In this document: positions 9,441-19,469 of the stretch, in pieces | Numbering within the stretch: the stretch's first letter is position 1 | Layout of the letters: each line of letters begins with the position of its first letter | Source: a virus | Direction: 5' to 3' (one strand) | DNA: 64,000 bases | Virus record (IMG/VR): IMGVR_UViG_3300028393_000001 | Coordinates: 1-64,000 of that record | The notes under the pieces: generated by a model | The model's database searches: none | Told to the model about the DNA's origin: nothing | The model's input: only the letters and a program-made list of their open reading frames with translations | Made by a program: the position numbers and the translations under genes

Positions 9441-12400
9441 TTAAACTACGGTTACCCCAGAACGGGCTTTCCAGTCTTGTTGATTTAGCATTTGTGCATT
9501 ACCGCTATTAATGGCTTCTGCATTTCTTGCATTTGCTGTAAATGTTGTTGCGATTAAGTGTCCTGTTTGTTCCTTTTGATCTTCACGTAACTTTGTTACT
9601 TCTTCTCTTAAGGCTTTAACTTCTGCGATTAAGGCGTCATTATTAAATAGGTTCTTACTGTCTGCATTAGAGTAAACTCTAGCAGGATTAGAAAAATCTG
9701 CTAATTCAGGTCCTTGCTCACCTACTAAGGACATTCCAGAGACTAAACCTCCGGCGGCAAGTTTAGGGTATGGAATACCTGCAGCTACAGAGCCTGAAGC
9801 AGTTGCTGAAGCTTGAGCTATAGTGGTTACTCCTACTGCTGTTAAATACTTTTCTAGTAGTTGGGCTGTTGTATCTGTTGCAACTGCAATCTTATCTAGG
9901 AAACCTAGTTGTTGTTGCACGTCTGTTTTCTGATTTTCTAGCGCACTACTAGTAGCATCTACAGCTGTACCAACTGCGGCGAAGTCCGCGGCATACTGGG
10001 TACCAGATGCATTCATAACTTTAGAGTTTGCTAAGAAACTATCAGATGCTTTTGATAAGTTTGCTACTGCGTCATCTCTGGTTTTTATATCTGTTGCAGA
10101 ACTTGAAGTAGTAATTTTAACTTTAGCAGCAGCTGCAGTTTGTTCAAATATTGCCTTAGACTGTGCGTACTTTTCTTCAGGAGACATGGTAGAAGAGTTT
10201 CCACCAAGTAGTGCAGTTTTATAGTCTTGTAGTGATTTAATTGAGGTAGTTAGTGAGGTGTTTGTAGTATCATAAGCAGATTTAAGTTTATCACGAAGTG
10301 CAATCTCATCTGTTAGGGCATTAATATATCTTTGACGGGGTCTTAGAGCGGCGTCCATCGCGTCTAATTCCTTCTGTCTAGTTAAGTTTAGGGCTTCGTT
10401 ACTTCCCTTTAGTTCATATATTTTTATTTCTTGACCTAAGATTGATGAAGCGTAGGCTTCTGCTGCTGAGGCTAGTTCATCTACTGCCCCACTCAAGCCC
10501 TGTAATTTAGCATATGTTACTGCACTAGCGTCATCAGTTACTTTAAAACCTAGTACTAATTGTTTAAACTGTTCTCTTGTTAGGTTACTTGCAAAACCTA
10601 ATTTATTCAATTCCGTATTTAAAGCTATTTGTTTAGGAGCTAATCTCTCTGCAGAGGTTAAAAATTTATCGCCGAAGTTTTTAGTACTGTCTAAGAAGTT
10701 TGTTAAGCCTCCTGAGGCTTTAATCATAGCATCTGATACTGCAATACCTTGTAAGCCAGTTCCAACAGAAGTTTTACCAACACTAGTCATTGCAAGATTA
10801 ACTTTGTCCATGCCATCAACAACACGCATAGTTGTTTCTAGCATACCTTCACCAAACTTGTTATATGCTTCTAAAGAGCTAAATAGTGCGTTTGATGCTG
10901 TATCTAACATTGAGCTTAAGATACTGTTTAAGGCATCGTCAAGTTCCTTACCTTTTAGACCCCGTAAAGAAGCTAATGTAGATACGTCTACTTGTGCTAA
11001 CTTATCCATTACCTCTTTATTACTCATTCCTAGTTTTTCACCAGCAGCGATCATTAGCTGACCTGCATTGTTAAAAACTTTTGATAGGGAGTCTTGAATT
11101 TTACTATCTAGATCTTTTGTTTGTGTATCTAAAGATTGTTTAGTATTACTAATCCATAAGAAGCTTGATGTACTTGTAGTTAATACGTCTTCATATGTTT
11201 TAAAGCTATTACCAGCGTTAGCCATTACATCTGCAAAGCTGCCAGTAATCTTTAGTCCTGCATCTGTAATTTGTTTTTCGGTGCTGCTACCAAATAATCC
11301 CCCTAAAACGCTATAACCACTAGAACCTTCTTGAGTACCAAACTGACTACCTGTACGAAGTCCTACAACACCATAAACTCCTTTAGCTACACCGCTAATA
11401 CCATCTTTAATACCGGATAGTAATTCAACCATCTTATTGTAGTAAGAGAGTCCATCTACAGTAGTAGCATTAAGTATATCTAAAGAGTTGGAGATTGATT
11501 GTGACTTTGCAGTATCGTCTCCAGCTACAGTTCCAGTTCCTTGCTTAGTTTGACGTTCTGCAGCAGTTTTACCGGTCATATCTACCATGCTAACATCACC
11601 GCCACCTGCCATAGCAAATAGTGTTGCTAGTAAAGCTGCGCCCATTATGTAACCTGGAGGGCCTAGAGTACTAAAAGATGATAATATAGCTGGTGCATCG
11701 GCACCCACTTTGGCGGGAGCTGAAGCTATTTTAATACCTAAAATCTCGGTTTCTGCTACACCTTCAGCAGTTACTTTAGTAGTTAAAATACCTAGACTAA
11801 AGGCTAGATCTTTTAGTTCTAAAGCCGCTGTTTTAATACTAGATATTTTTTGTATGTTATCTAGTACTTTATACGCAAGAGTTTTTTCTCCAAACATTTT
11901 CTTAGAAGATGCAAGTAGGGCTTCATCATTTTTTAGTTTATCTCTTGTATTCTGTTTCTCTAATTTACCTAAACCTCTTTGAGCATCCTCAGCATCTTTA
12001 GCTTCCCTACTTCCTAGATCCTTACCTATTCCAGCATTAATAATTTCTTGTAAATCAGATTTTTTGCGTAAGTAGTTTAAATCTTGATCTGCCATAGCTG
12101 CTATAACTTCTGTAGTTTTACCAACTGCCTCGCCTACTGTGCCAAAAGCATCAGCTAAACTAGCGGTACGCATTACTAAACCTTCCATTGCAAATGCTTG
12201 ATCTTTTAGTATCTCACTTTCTTTAGCTTGCTTTATGGCAGTAGTTTCTGTAATACCTAATATTTTTACTCTACCGTCATAGATTATTTGATTCTTGTTT
12301 TTTTCTATTTTAGCCTGAGCTATAGCTGTATCAGCATCTTTCTGTATACCTCGATTAGTATCATTAGCAATACGATCGTAACCCATTTCATCGGGTTTAA

Positions 12401-15400
12401 TAGAACCAGCAGGTACTTTTTTCTTATTAGCATCCTCTTGTATTTTTACTATCTCTTTATCTTTTATAGCTTGTGCGATACTAAGATCTAATGCTGCTCG
12501 AGCTACAGCTAAAGCCGCTTCTTTTTTAGCCTTATATTCGTCTGATAATAACCCTAGAGATACCTGGGCTTGAAATTCTGCTTGAGTTATATCAGATAAC
12601 GTAGTTGCACTCAATGCCTCTTGTGCGTCTTTTGCTAAGTCAAGGTTATATTCGCGTTGAGCTATTGCTAGTTTAATGTTCATTAAACCTATTTGGTATT
12701 GATATGCTTTATTTTGGTTTTCGATTAATTGTAAAATTCCTAAATTTGTTAATGCTAACGTTTCTTCGTCTTTTTGGGCCTCAAGCTTAGTCTTTAATTC
12801 CGCATTAGTAACTTCTGCTATTTGATTTGTTAGCCCCATTATTTTTCTAGTTATTACTTCTTGATCTGCGTCTTGCTTTTTAGTATCAGATTTAAGATCA
12901 AATTCTTGTTTAGTTGCATATAAAGTCTCATCTTGTATTTGTAACAAACCTTGCATCATACCCAATTTATCACTAAATAACTTAGCTATATTGGATTCCT
13001 GCATTAGCTCCTTTTGTTTAACTGCACCTATTGCTACCTGTTTTGAATACAATAAAGCAGTAGCAGCTTCTTGCACTTTAGCATCTTCTTGAGCCATTTT
13101 CGATGCAAGAGACGCTGTAGCACCTGCTAGAGGTCCAGCCTGTACTCCAGCAGCTTGTTCGGCAGCAGTAGGTCCACTCATTCTAGATCTAGGAGCAACA
13201 TTAGGATTTGAACCGCTTAAAGCTTTATCCAATAGTTTCTGTATTGCCGCAGGGCCGGCCTTCATAGCTTCTGCAAATATTTTTAAACCATCTAATTGTA
13301 CTTGTAGTTGTGCTTTCTTATCAGGATCTGGCTCATTTGACACAGCTAGTGTCGCGCTATTAATTTCTACGGCGGTACGTAACTCTTGCATAGCCACATA
13401 ACTTTTATATGCAGACTCTAACTGTTCCTTAGCTAATACTGCATCTCTTTTAACAAAATCCATATTAGCATATAATGCTTGAAGACCTGTTAAACTCGTA
13501 GCGGTAGCTCTATCAACCCCTAGTGCAATCTTCTGTGCTACATTACCTAGAGATATTTCTATTAATTTAGAGCCTTTTTGGAATGCAGAATACTGTGCTT
13601 CGGCTATTAATTCTGAAGCTTTTACTTCTTGTGTTTTTTGTGTAGCTTGATTAGATTCTAATGAAAGATTTTGAAATCTCTTACCTTCTCCTAAAGCCTT
13701 ATTTGCTTCATCTTTTTTATCTTTTAATTCCTTACCACCAGGTAATTGTAAATGGCCCAATAGACTTTTATTATACTCATTTAAGGCAACAGTAGCATCA
13801 TCATACTTCTTTTGTAGCATAGCTACATTATCAGCATTTTCTCTTATAACTACAGAATTATTAGTAAACTCATTACTTAGGCCAATTAATTTATTAGCCA
13901 TATCTGGTGATAATAAACTTAATTTTGCACTATCTTTTAAAAAGTCCTGTAAAGCATCTTTAGAGCTCTGGCCTTCTTCGCCTACCTTTTGTAAGGAAGC
14001 AGCTACAGCAACCAAACTAAGCCCGAGTTTAAACATAAGATCAGATGACATTATTGTCATATTAAAATCTTGGGAGGCTTTAACAGCAATATCAGTAGCT
14101 GCTTTAAATGTCTGTAATGTAGTTGAAAAATTATTAAATTCTCTATTTGCTTCGCTTACACTATCTCTTACTTTCTTATATAATTCAGGTAAATCTTTAG
14201 GGTCCATAGCTTTCAAAGCATCTTCCATGCTTTTATTATCTAACTTAGGTATCTTAAGAATATTCATCATATTAACTTTGAACTTACTACCTATCTTATC
14301 ATTATTAGCTAATAAGTCTATGCTATCTGATACTGAAGAAACAATAGAATCTCTAGTTTTACTAGCAATATCTCCACCGTATATACGTTTGGCAAAATCT
14401 ACTAAGTCATCCATCCAGTTAGCTTTGGCTTTAGCTTTATCTCCTGCTTTAATAACAGCATCAATACTATCTGCTACACCCATAAAGGCGTTAGCTATAG
14501 CTGCTGTAGATGCTACAGACATACGCTCTAGGGGATCTTTAGCTTGAATAGCTTCTAGAGTTCTTGCTACATTATCTCCTGACTCTTTTAAAGTGTCATA
14601 GCTTTTAGAAAAAACTGCTAATTCTTTATCGTTTTTTCCTAACGCGTTAACAGCAAGATCTATTGTTGCAATTACAAAACCTATAATAGCACCTATTTCA
14701 CCAAATTTTCCAACAAAACCAGATATTTTAGAAAGTGCACTACTAGCAGCATTTTTTAGTATATCAAAGCTACCTGAAGCTGTTTGAGCTATTCTACTAA
14801 TATTACCTATTTTATCAATATGTTCTGTTAGTTGTTTTCCTGTTTTTGCATCAATACCTGTTACTACACCTATACCACCAGTTTGATTAGCTAGCTTTAG
14901 TTGGGCATTCATATTTTTAAATGCAGCACCTAAGCCTTCTGTAGCCTGTATATGTGCAGTATTAGATTTAATATCGTCTAAGTGAAACTTTTTATTCATT
15001 GCAGCAGCATCTGCTGTTAAGTTCTTTTGTATGTTTGATCTATTTTTATCACGTTTATCTGCTGTAATTACAGCATCGTCTGCAGCATGGTCTGCATCAG
15101 CTCTCATTGTAGTAACTTTTGCTAAATGTGCTGCTAGGTTACTGCCTTGTTTTTTATGTAGATCATCATCGCTTTTTAATAGTTCATCTGATCTTGTTTT
15201 CATTGCGGATATTTGATCAGAAGTTAGCTCGTAAGGATTTATTTTTGTTAAATCTCTAACATCTTTACCAATTATCTTCTGGCTGAGTTTATCCATCTGG
15301 CTCTTTTTAGTAAGATCTGCTATGGCTCCACTAGATTTTTGAGTATTTATATACTCCTGTTTAGCTGCATCCATTAACATTACATCTTTATTACGATAGA

Positions 15401-16520
15401 ATTCTCTTTGATTTTCTAATTCTATATTACTAGCAAGTCTAGTATCATCAGCATGCTTTTTAGCCATAACAGCTAAACTTGCAAGATTTTGCTTATAAGC
15501 AAATAAACCTGGAGCAGCTTGATTTAATAGTACTTTTGCTACTCCTGCTAATGCAATACCTAGCAGTATACTATTATCTGCTAACATGGATACGAATGCC
15601 CCAACTGGGCTATTTACTAATGCTAAAAAGCTTTGACCTAAGTTCTGTACACTTGCGCTTAGTTTAGAGTATGGATTGGCATCAATATTAATAGCACCAA
15701 ATTTCTTTTCACCTTCATCTAATACAGCATTAGCAAAAGCTTGTTTCTTTTCAAAGTCTGTTAAAGTACTAACAGACTTGCCAAGTTGGCGTGCGTAAGC
15801 TTCCTGCGAAGGAATAACACGAGCCATAATACCTAGTTCATCTAACAATTCTGGTTGTACTTTAACAATACCTTTTGTTAAACGATCCATAGAATCAGGC
15901 ATATCTCTGCCTAAAGCTAAAGAAGCCTTTCTGGCTACTTCAGTCATTCTAATCATATTAGCATTACTCATACCACCTGCACTAGCTAACGCAGTCGCTG
16001 TCATAGCCTGTTGCATAGATAAGGCGCCATCAGACACTGCTATTAACTGCTTAGATAGAGTCCCTAAGGCTTTACCGCTTTGTGCTCCTAATTGATCTAA
16101 ACCTTTAACCATATTACTAACATCAGCAGCTTTACTCAAGGCATTAAATGCAGCACTTACAGCAAATAAATTGGCAGCAAAAGTTGCATAGACGTGCACG
16201 AGCCCGCCCAAGCCTTGTGCTTGTGCAGCAAAATCTCTTCCACTAGCTCCTGTGCTACCAGTTATACCACGACTTAAGTTAGTATCACTTGCTCCGCCAC
16301 CACTACCAGGTTGTGCAGCTGCAGCTCTATATGCAGCAGCTACAGGCTGACTTCTGGCTACGCCTTCACGAGCTGCCGCAGTAGCTGTGGGTACACGAAT
16401 CTTGGACGCAGCTTCACCCGCATCTCTAAGAGTATTTCTTAGCTTTTCTCCCTGACCCGTTAAATTATTTATAGTGCCGCCGTCACTCGCCTTAATGCCT
16501 ATAATGATGTCATCTGACAT
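9441..16520 (-). CDS. Tape measure protein (2359 aa)
   Basis: The longest gene in the window, lying after the tail chaperones, which is the classical position. Long helical and coiled-coil stretches dominate (residues ~330-540 and ~860-1500). There are hydrophobic segments near residues 115-135, 310-330 and 590-615, and Gly/Ala-rich hydrophobic stretches near 1610-1650. The C-terminus (residues ~2250-2280) has the motif GGLVSGMSLVGEQGPELADF common at the end of siphovirus tape measures. The protein sets tail length and helps eject DNA. About 0.15 nm per residue predicts a tail near 350 nm. Confidence 0.93.
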   Translation of the reverse strand: MSDDIIIGIKASDGGTINNLTGQGEKLRNTLRDAGEAASKIRVPTATAAAREGVARSQPVAAAYRAAAAQPGSGGGASDTNLSRGITGSTGASGRDFAAQAQGLGGLVHVYATFAANLFAVSAAFNALSKAADVSNMVKGLDQLGAQSGKALGTLSKQLIAVSDGALSMQQAMTATALASAGGMSNANMIRMTEVARKASLALGRDMPDSMDRLTKGIVKVQPELLDELGIMARVIPSQEAYARQLGKSVSTLTDFEKKQAFANAVLDEGEKKFGAINIDANPYSKLSASVQNLGQSFLALVNSPVGAFVSMLADNSILLGIALAGVAKVLLNQAAPGLFAYKQNLASLAVMAKKHADDTRLASNIELENQREFYRNKDVMLMDAAKQEYINTQKSSGAIADLTKKSQMDKLSQKIIGKDVRDLTKINPYELTSDQISAMKTRSDELLKSDDDLHKKQGSNLAAHLAKVTTMRADADHAADDAVITADKRDKNRSNIQKNLTADAAAMNKKFHLDDIKSNTAHIQATEGLGAAFKNMNAQLKLANQTGGIGVVTGIDAKTGKQLTEHIDKIGNISRIAQTASGSFDILKNAASSALSKISGFVGKFGEIGAIIGFVIATIDLAVNALGKNDKELAVFSKSYDTLKESGDNVARTLEAIQAKDPLERMSVASTAAIANAFMGVADSIDAVIKAGDKAKAKANWMDDLVDFAKRIYGGDIASKTRDSIVSSVSDSIDLLANNDKIGSKFKVNMMNILKIPKLDNKSMEDALKAMDPKDLPELYKKVRDSVSEANREFNNFSTTLQTFKAATDIAVKASQDFNMTIMSSDLMFKLGLSLVAVAASLQKVGEEGQSSKDALQDFLKDSAKLSLLSPDMANKLIGLSNEFTNNSVVIRENADNVAMLQKKYDDATVALNEYNKSLLGHLQLPGGKELKDKKDEANKALGEGKRFQNLSLESNQATQKTQEVKASELIAEAQYSAFQKGSKLIEISLGNVAQKIALGVDRATATSLTGLQALYANMDFVKRDAVLAKEQLESAYKSYVAMQELRTAVEINSATLAVSNEPDPDKKAQLQVQLDGLKIFAEAMKAGPAAIQKLLDKALSGSNPNVAPRSRMSGPTAAEQAAGVQAGPLAGATASLASKMAQEDAKVQEAATALLYSKQVAIGAVKQKELMQESNIAKLFSDKLGMMQGLLQIQDETLYATKQEFDLKSDTKKQDADQEVITRKIMGLTNQIAEVTNAELKTKLEAQKDEETLALTNLGILQLIENQNKAYQYQIGLMNIKLAIAQREYNLDLAKDAQEALSATTLSDITQAEFQAQVSLGLLSDEYKAKKEAALAVARAALDLSIAQAIKDKEIVKIQEDANKKKVPAGSIKPDEMGYDRIANDTNRGIQKDADTAIAQAKIEKNKNQIIYDGRVKILGITETTAIKQAKESEILKDQAFAMEGLVMRTASLADAFGTVGEAVGKTTEVIAAMADQDLNYLRKKSDLQEIINAGIGKDLGSREAKDAEDAQRGLGKLEKQNTRDKLKNDEALLASSKKMFGEKTLAYKVLDNIQKISSIKTAALELKDLAFSLGILTTKVTAEGVAETEILGIKIASAPAKVGADAPAILSSFSTLGPPGYIMGAALLATLFAMAGGGDVSMVDMTGKTAAERQTKQGTGTVAGDDTAKSQSISNSLDILNATTVDGLSYYNKMVELLSGIKDGISGVAKGVYGVVGLRTGSQFGTQEGSSGYSVLGGLFGSSTEKQITDAGLKITGSFADVMANAGNSFKTYEDVLTTSTSSFLWISNTKQSLDTQTKDLDSKIQDSLSKVFNNAGQLMIAAGEKLGMSNKEVMDKLAQVDVSTLASLRGLKGKELDDALNSILSSMLDTASNALFSSLEAYNKFGEGMLETTMRVVDGMDKVNLAMTSVGKTSVGTGLQGIAVSDAMIKASGGLTNFLDSTKNFGDKFLTSAERLAPKQIALNTELNKLGFASNLTREQFKQLVLGFKVTDDASAVTYAKLQGLSGAVDELASAAEAYASSILGQEIKIYELKGSNEALNLTRQKELDAMDAALRPRQRYINALTDEIALRDKLKSAYDTTNTSLTTSIKSLQDYKTALLGGNSSTMSPEEKYAQSKAIFEQTAAAAKVKITTSSSATDIKTRDDAVANLSKASDSFLANSKVMNASGTQYAADFAAVGTAVDATSSALENQKTDVQQQLGFLDKIAVATDTTAQLLEKYLTAVGVTTIAQASATASGSVAAGIPYPKLAAGGLVSGMSLVGEQGPELADFSNPARVYSNADSKNLFNNDALIAEVKALREEVTKLREDQKEQTGHLIATTFTANARNAEAINSGNAQMLNQQDWKARSGVTVV

Positions 16521-16575
16521 AGCTTCCCCTTATTCTATAAACGTAAAATTTTACGTCTTAATATTCACAGCCCCA

Positions 16576-16604
16576 ATTATACCATTTACGGAAGTAGAAG
16601 TCAA
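16576..16604 (-). promoter_or_regulatory. Sigma70-type promoter for tape measure gene
   Basis: Minus strand TTGACT (16604-16599), 17-bp spacer, TATAAT (16581-16576). It lies between the chaperone-unit terminator and the tape-measure start. Confidence 0.87.
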
Positions 16605-16629
16605 TAAGTAAATTTTTTTCGGTTATAAA

Positions 16630-16660
16630 AAAACCCCTGTATCTCACAATACAGGGGTTA
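16630..16660 (-). terminator. Rho-independent terminator after tail chaperone genes
   Basis: Stem ACCCCTGTAT / ATACAGGGGT followed on the minus strand by seven T; it directly follows the stop of the frameshift-extended chaperone. Confidence 0.88.
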
Positions 16661-16661
16661 T

Positions 16662-17443
16662 CTATTTTGTTTTCGGCCTTGCATCAGCAATGGCTTTTGA
16701 CCTATGCCTATCAATAATTCCTATTAACTCAAACTGGGTTCTTCTATCTTCGACCGGTACATCTAGTAGTTCTAGTATATCTACTAATCCTACATAATTT
16801 TTACCCAAGTATATGCCATTCATTGAATCCCACTCATCTCGCAGTTTTTGATAAATTCCTAAGGCTTCCTGAACATCTATATTAAGATCTTCATAGTCTA
16901 CCGGAATTTCATCATCTACTGGTTCAGTACCTAAAGCCTCACACATTTCAAAGTAATCATCTTTAGTCATTGATACAGTGCTATTAGCAAAGTAGGATTC
17001 TAGTTGGCGATTTAGTTCGCGGTACTGGTCTTCGTGAAATTTGAGAGCTCAGTTACTGTCTCTGAAATAAAGGCATCAAAATTGGCAGATGATTGCATTA
17101 GGAATAATGCATTATCTTGGTCATAGGCCAGTTCATCATCAGGATTCTGCCCTGTTAAGTCTACTGGAGCTAACTGTTCTAGATAAGATAGTTTTAGACC
17201 TGACCATCCTTTAATACATGCATTAACGTATAACTGTAAGAATAGTTTGTCATCTAGTTCTTCAACAGGTTGACGATTCTTGAAAGTTGTCTTAGTTGAC
17301 TTCTTACGAATACCTACTAAGGTTTCGCGAGAAAGAAATACTGCGTTAATCTTGAAGCCATTTAACCCTGGATAATCTACTTCGACCGCTTTAGAGGGCA
17401 CTAATAGTGATTTCAGGCTGAGGGCTGCATTTTGTGTTGCCAT
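16662..17443 (-). CDS. Tail assembly chaperone, frameshifted long form (GT-like)
   Basis: The long product made if ribosomes slip -1 at 17042-17036 while reading the short chaperone gene. After the slip the frame continues HEDQYRELNRQLESYF and runs without a stop into the frame whose later ATG (16970) begins MTKDDYFEMCEALG, ending at 16662, about 260 residues in all. The downstream part is acidic and has no good ribosome site of its own, which favours expression as a fusion. As in lambda gpG/gpGT, the short and long forms would coat the tape measure during tail assembly. Confidence 0.78.
17012..17443 (-). CDS. Tail assembly chaperone, short form (G-like)
   Basis: 143 residues starting MATQNAALSLKSLLVPSK, between the major tail protein and the tape measure gene, which is the invariant position of the G-type chaperone. 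The protein has the small alpha/beta look of such chaperones (EVDYPGLNGFKINAVFLSRE) and ends in frame 0 a few codons after the slippery heptamer. A ribosome site (AAAGGA) precedes the ATG. It also acts as the N-terminal part of the longer frameshift product. Confidence 0.82.
   Translation of the reverse strand: MATQNAALSLKSLLVPSKAVEVDYPGLNGFKINAVFLSRETLVGIRKKSTKTTFKNRQPVEELDDKLFLQLYVNACIKGWSGLKLSYLEQLAPVDLTGQNPDDELAYDQDNALFLMQSSANFDAFISETVTELSNFTKTSTAN
17036..17042 (-). promoter_or_regulatory. -1 ribosomal frameshift slippery site A_AAT_TTC
   Basis: On the minus strand the heptamer AAATTTC lies in the zero frame as TCA AAT TTC, which fits the X_XXY_YYZ rule. It is nine codons before the zero-frame stop, and the -1 frame stays open into the next gene. 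Confidence 0.8.
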
Positions 17444-17477
17444 TGAATTGTCCTTTATTATAATAGACGAGAAAAAG

Positions 17478-17503
17478 AGGTAGAGGAGATCAACCCTCTA
17501 CCA
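17478..17503 (-). terminator. Terminator between major tail gene and chaperones
   Basis: Minus strand GGTAGAGG, 8-base loop, CCTCTACC followed by TCTTTTTC; 9 bases after the major tail protein stop. Confidence 0.8.
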
Positions 17504-17511
17504 AGAAAAAA

Positions 17512-18960
17512 TTAAGCTGCGTAGTAACGAATTGTGATATCGTTGTTCTTATCAAGTGCAAAAGTATTACCATTTGCAGTAGCAGAAGGCGTAGATCCTT
17601 CAGCAGTGAAGTTAATAGCTGTAGATACAACTGATTGAACGTCAATTGTAGGAATACTAAATACAGTTGAAGGCATATCAATAACAACCCTAGTTGCGTT
17701 TGAGCTACCACCAATAGCGATACTTAGTGCAGCCATAGGTTCAGTACTACTAGACGCTGCTGCAAGCATGTCAGCTAATAGCTGTCCTGTGCTTTGTACG
17801 CCCGTACCAGTTTTCATATATGCACTCATAGTGCCTGTTACGGCGCGAGTAGCAGTATAGTACGTGAAAGGAACATTAACAATACCAAGATTAGCAGGAG
17901 TAATGTAGGCAATATTATTATTAATAGTAATAGAACCACCTGTTAGGGCTACTGCATATGATGTACCTGCTGCTGCACTACCGATTGCATTAACTAGACT
18001 TAGGCTAACAGTGCTTAGCTTATTAGTAATGAATGGTGCAGTAAGATTTCTAGCAGTATATTGAGCAGCACCACCTGTGGCAGTTAGTGTATTAAGTGAG
18101 GCAGCTAAACCAATTGTTGCCGACTTATCAGATAGGGCAGTTCCCATACCTGACCAAGCAACCGTAGCAATACCGTCAAGGCCAAAATCAACCACAGCTT
18201 GATTTAGGGCGCAGTTATCAACAACGTAGGTAACGCTATCAACAACGAAAATCATACCAAACTTTTGTAGTTGGTTAAAGTTTGATCCAGCACTGCTTAC
18301 GTAGGAGTAAGTAGTGGCAACAGGTGCCCATGCTGACTTATATAGTTTAACAGGACCAGCAGCAGTAATTGCAGTGATTGCAGCACCAGCAGCTTTTGGA
18401 TTTGTTAATTCAATAGTAATTGAACTACCCGTTAAAGTCTTAATAACACCAGCAGAATTTAAGATAGATGCATCACTTGCATGACTAAGTCCACTAATAA
18501 TTACTGCGTCACCTACTGCTAAACTTGTAGTAGTAAAGGTACCAGTTAAGGTAACTGTACCAACACCTGCAGCAAATGCGTAGGCAGCTGTAACACCGCT
18601 AGCAGCAATTGTAAGAGTATTAGCAGTACTAATTGCATTAACTCCTAGTAAGGCGTTCCATAGTACAGCTTCTTCGGCACTGATATAGGTCGTTGCATTA
18701 GCAGGACGAATATACGTACTCATCGAGAAGTCTACAGGAGCTAAACTTGTATTGAATGAACGTTGTCCACGAATAGGTGCAGAACCTGCTTCAGATACTG
18801 TAATTGTATCTTGGTTGGTTGTTTGTGTAAATGTAAAACCGTCAAGAACTTGTAATTCTTGCGTATTAGCAGTGGTAAAACCGGTTGATTGGACTACTCC
18901 GTAAGTGTCCACGTTACTAGTAAAGAATACTCTACTATTACGTACTAGATTTAATGCCAT
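17512..18960 (-). CDS. Major tail (tube) protein
   Basis: 482 residues starting MALNLVRNSRVFFTSNV. Residues 1-110 and 190-290 resemble phage tail tube proteins (SMSTYIRP...EAVLWNALLG; YVVDNCALNQAVVDFGLDGIATVAWSGMG), and the remaining C-terminal portion is an Ig-like decoration with Ser/Thr/Ala-rich strands. A strong ribosome site (AAGGAAATAAAATG) and its own terminator suggest high expression. Its position between the tail terminator and the chaperones is diagnostic. At 482 residues it is longer than the common ~250, explained by the extra surface domain. Confidence 0.85.
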   Translation of the reverse strand: MALNLVRNSRVFFTSNVDTYGVVQSTGFTTANTQELQVLDGFTFTQTTNQDTITVSEAGSAPIRGQRSFNTSLAPVDFSMSTYIRPANATTYISAEEAVLWNALLGVNAISTANTLTIAASGVTAAYAFAAGVGTVTLTGTFTTTSLAVGDAVIISGLSHASDASILNSAGVIKTLTGSSITIELTNPKAAGAAITAITAAGPVKLYKSAWAPVATTYSYVSSAGSNFNQLQKFGMIFVVDSVTYVVDNCALNQAVVDFGLDGIATVAWSGMGTALSDKSATIGLAASLNTLTATGGAAQYTARNLTAPFITNKLSTVSLSLVNAIGSAAAGTSYAVALTGGSITINNNIAYITPANLGIVNVPFTYYTATRAVTGTMSAYMKTGTGVQSTGQLLADMLAAASSSTEPMAALSIAIGGSSNATRVVIDMPSTVFSIPTIDVQSVVSTAINFTAEGSTPSATANGNTFALDKNNDITIRYYAA

Positions 18961-19031
18961 TTTATTTCCTTTTTATTTAGTATCTTGGTACTAGACTAGA
19001 TATTTATCTGTGTTCATGCCTCTGATACTGG

Positions 19032-19469
19032 TTACATTATCTGATATCTAACCTGTAGGTTTATTTCACCTACGGCATAAGGAGCTAACAGCCCTTCATC
19101 AGTTGTTATTGAAGCTACTAAAATTTCAGTAGTTTCATATTTTTTTACGGCGTCATAGACTACAGATCTATTCTGGTCTACTACGTTTTCTATATCCTCT
19201 AGCAACTGTTCTAGCTGCATTTGAGCATCTTCGCCACGAGTGTAAACTTTTATGCTTACATTTAAAAAGCCCCAAGCAAAGCCTGCTAATTCATACTGGC
19301 GTTGTTCGCTACCTGGACTCATATAAATTGAGGGAAAGTCGTTGACTTCATCCCAGAATTTTAATTTGGGGTAGGCATTACCATAAACATTTGAGGGATA
19401 GGTAATACCGTCTAGCAGGGTTTTAAACCTATCTGCTAGGGCGGTAAGTATTGACGTTCTACGACTCAT
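19032..19469 (-). CDS. Tail terminator / tail completion protein
   Basis: 145 residues. The sequence MSRRTSILTALADRFKTLLDG...NVYGNAYPKLKFWDEVNDFPSIYM is typical of siphovirus tail terminators (lambda U / HK97 gp10 type). It lies immediately before the tail tube gene, and its ATG overlaps the upstream stop (ATGA). It would cap the growing tail tube and join it to the head. Confidence 0.75.
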   Translation of the reverse strand: MSRRTSILTALADRFKTLLDGITYPSNVYGNAYPKLKFWDEVNDFPSIYMSPGSEQRQYELAGFAWGFLNVSIKVYTRGEDAQMQLEQLLEDIENVVDQNRSVVYDAVKKYETTEILVASITTDEGLLAPYAVGEINLQVRYQIM

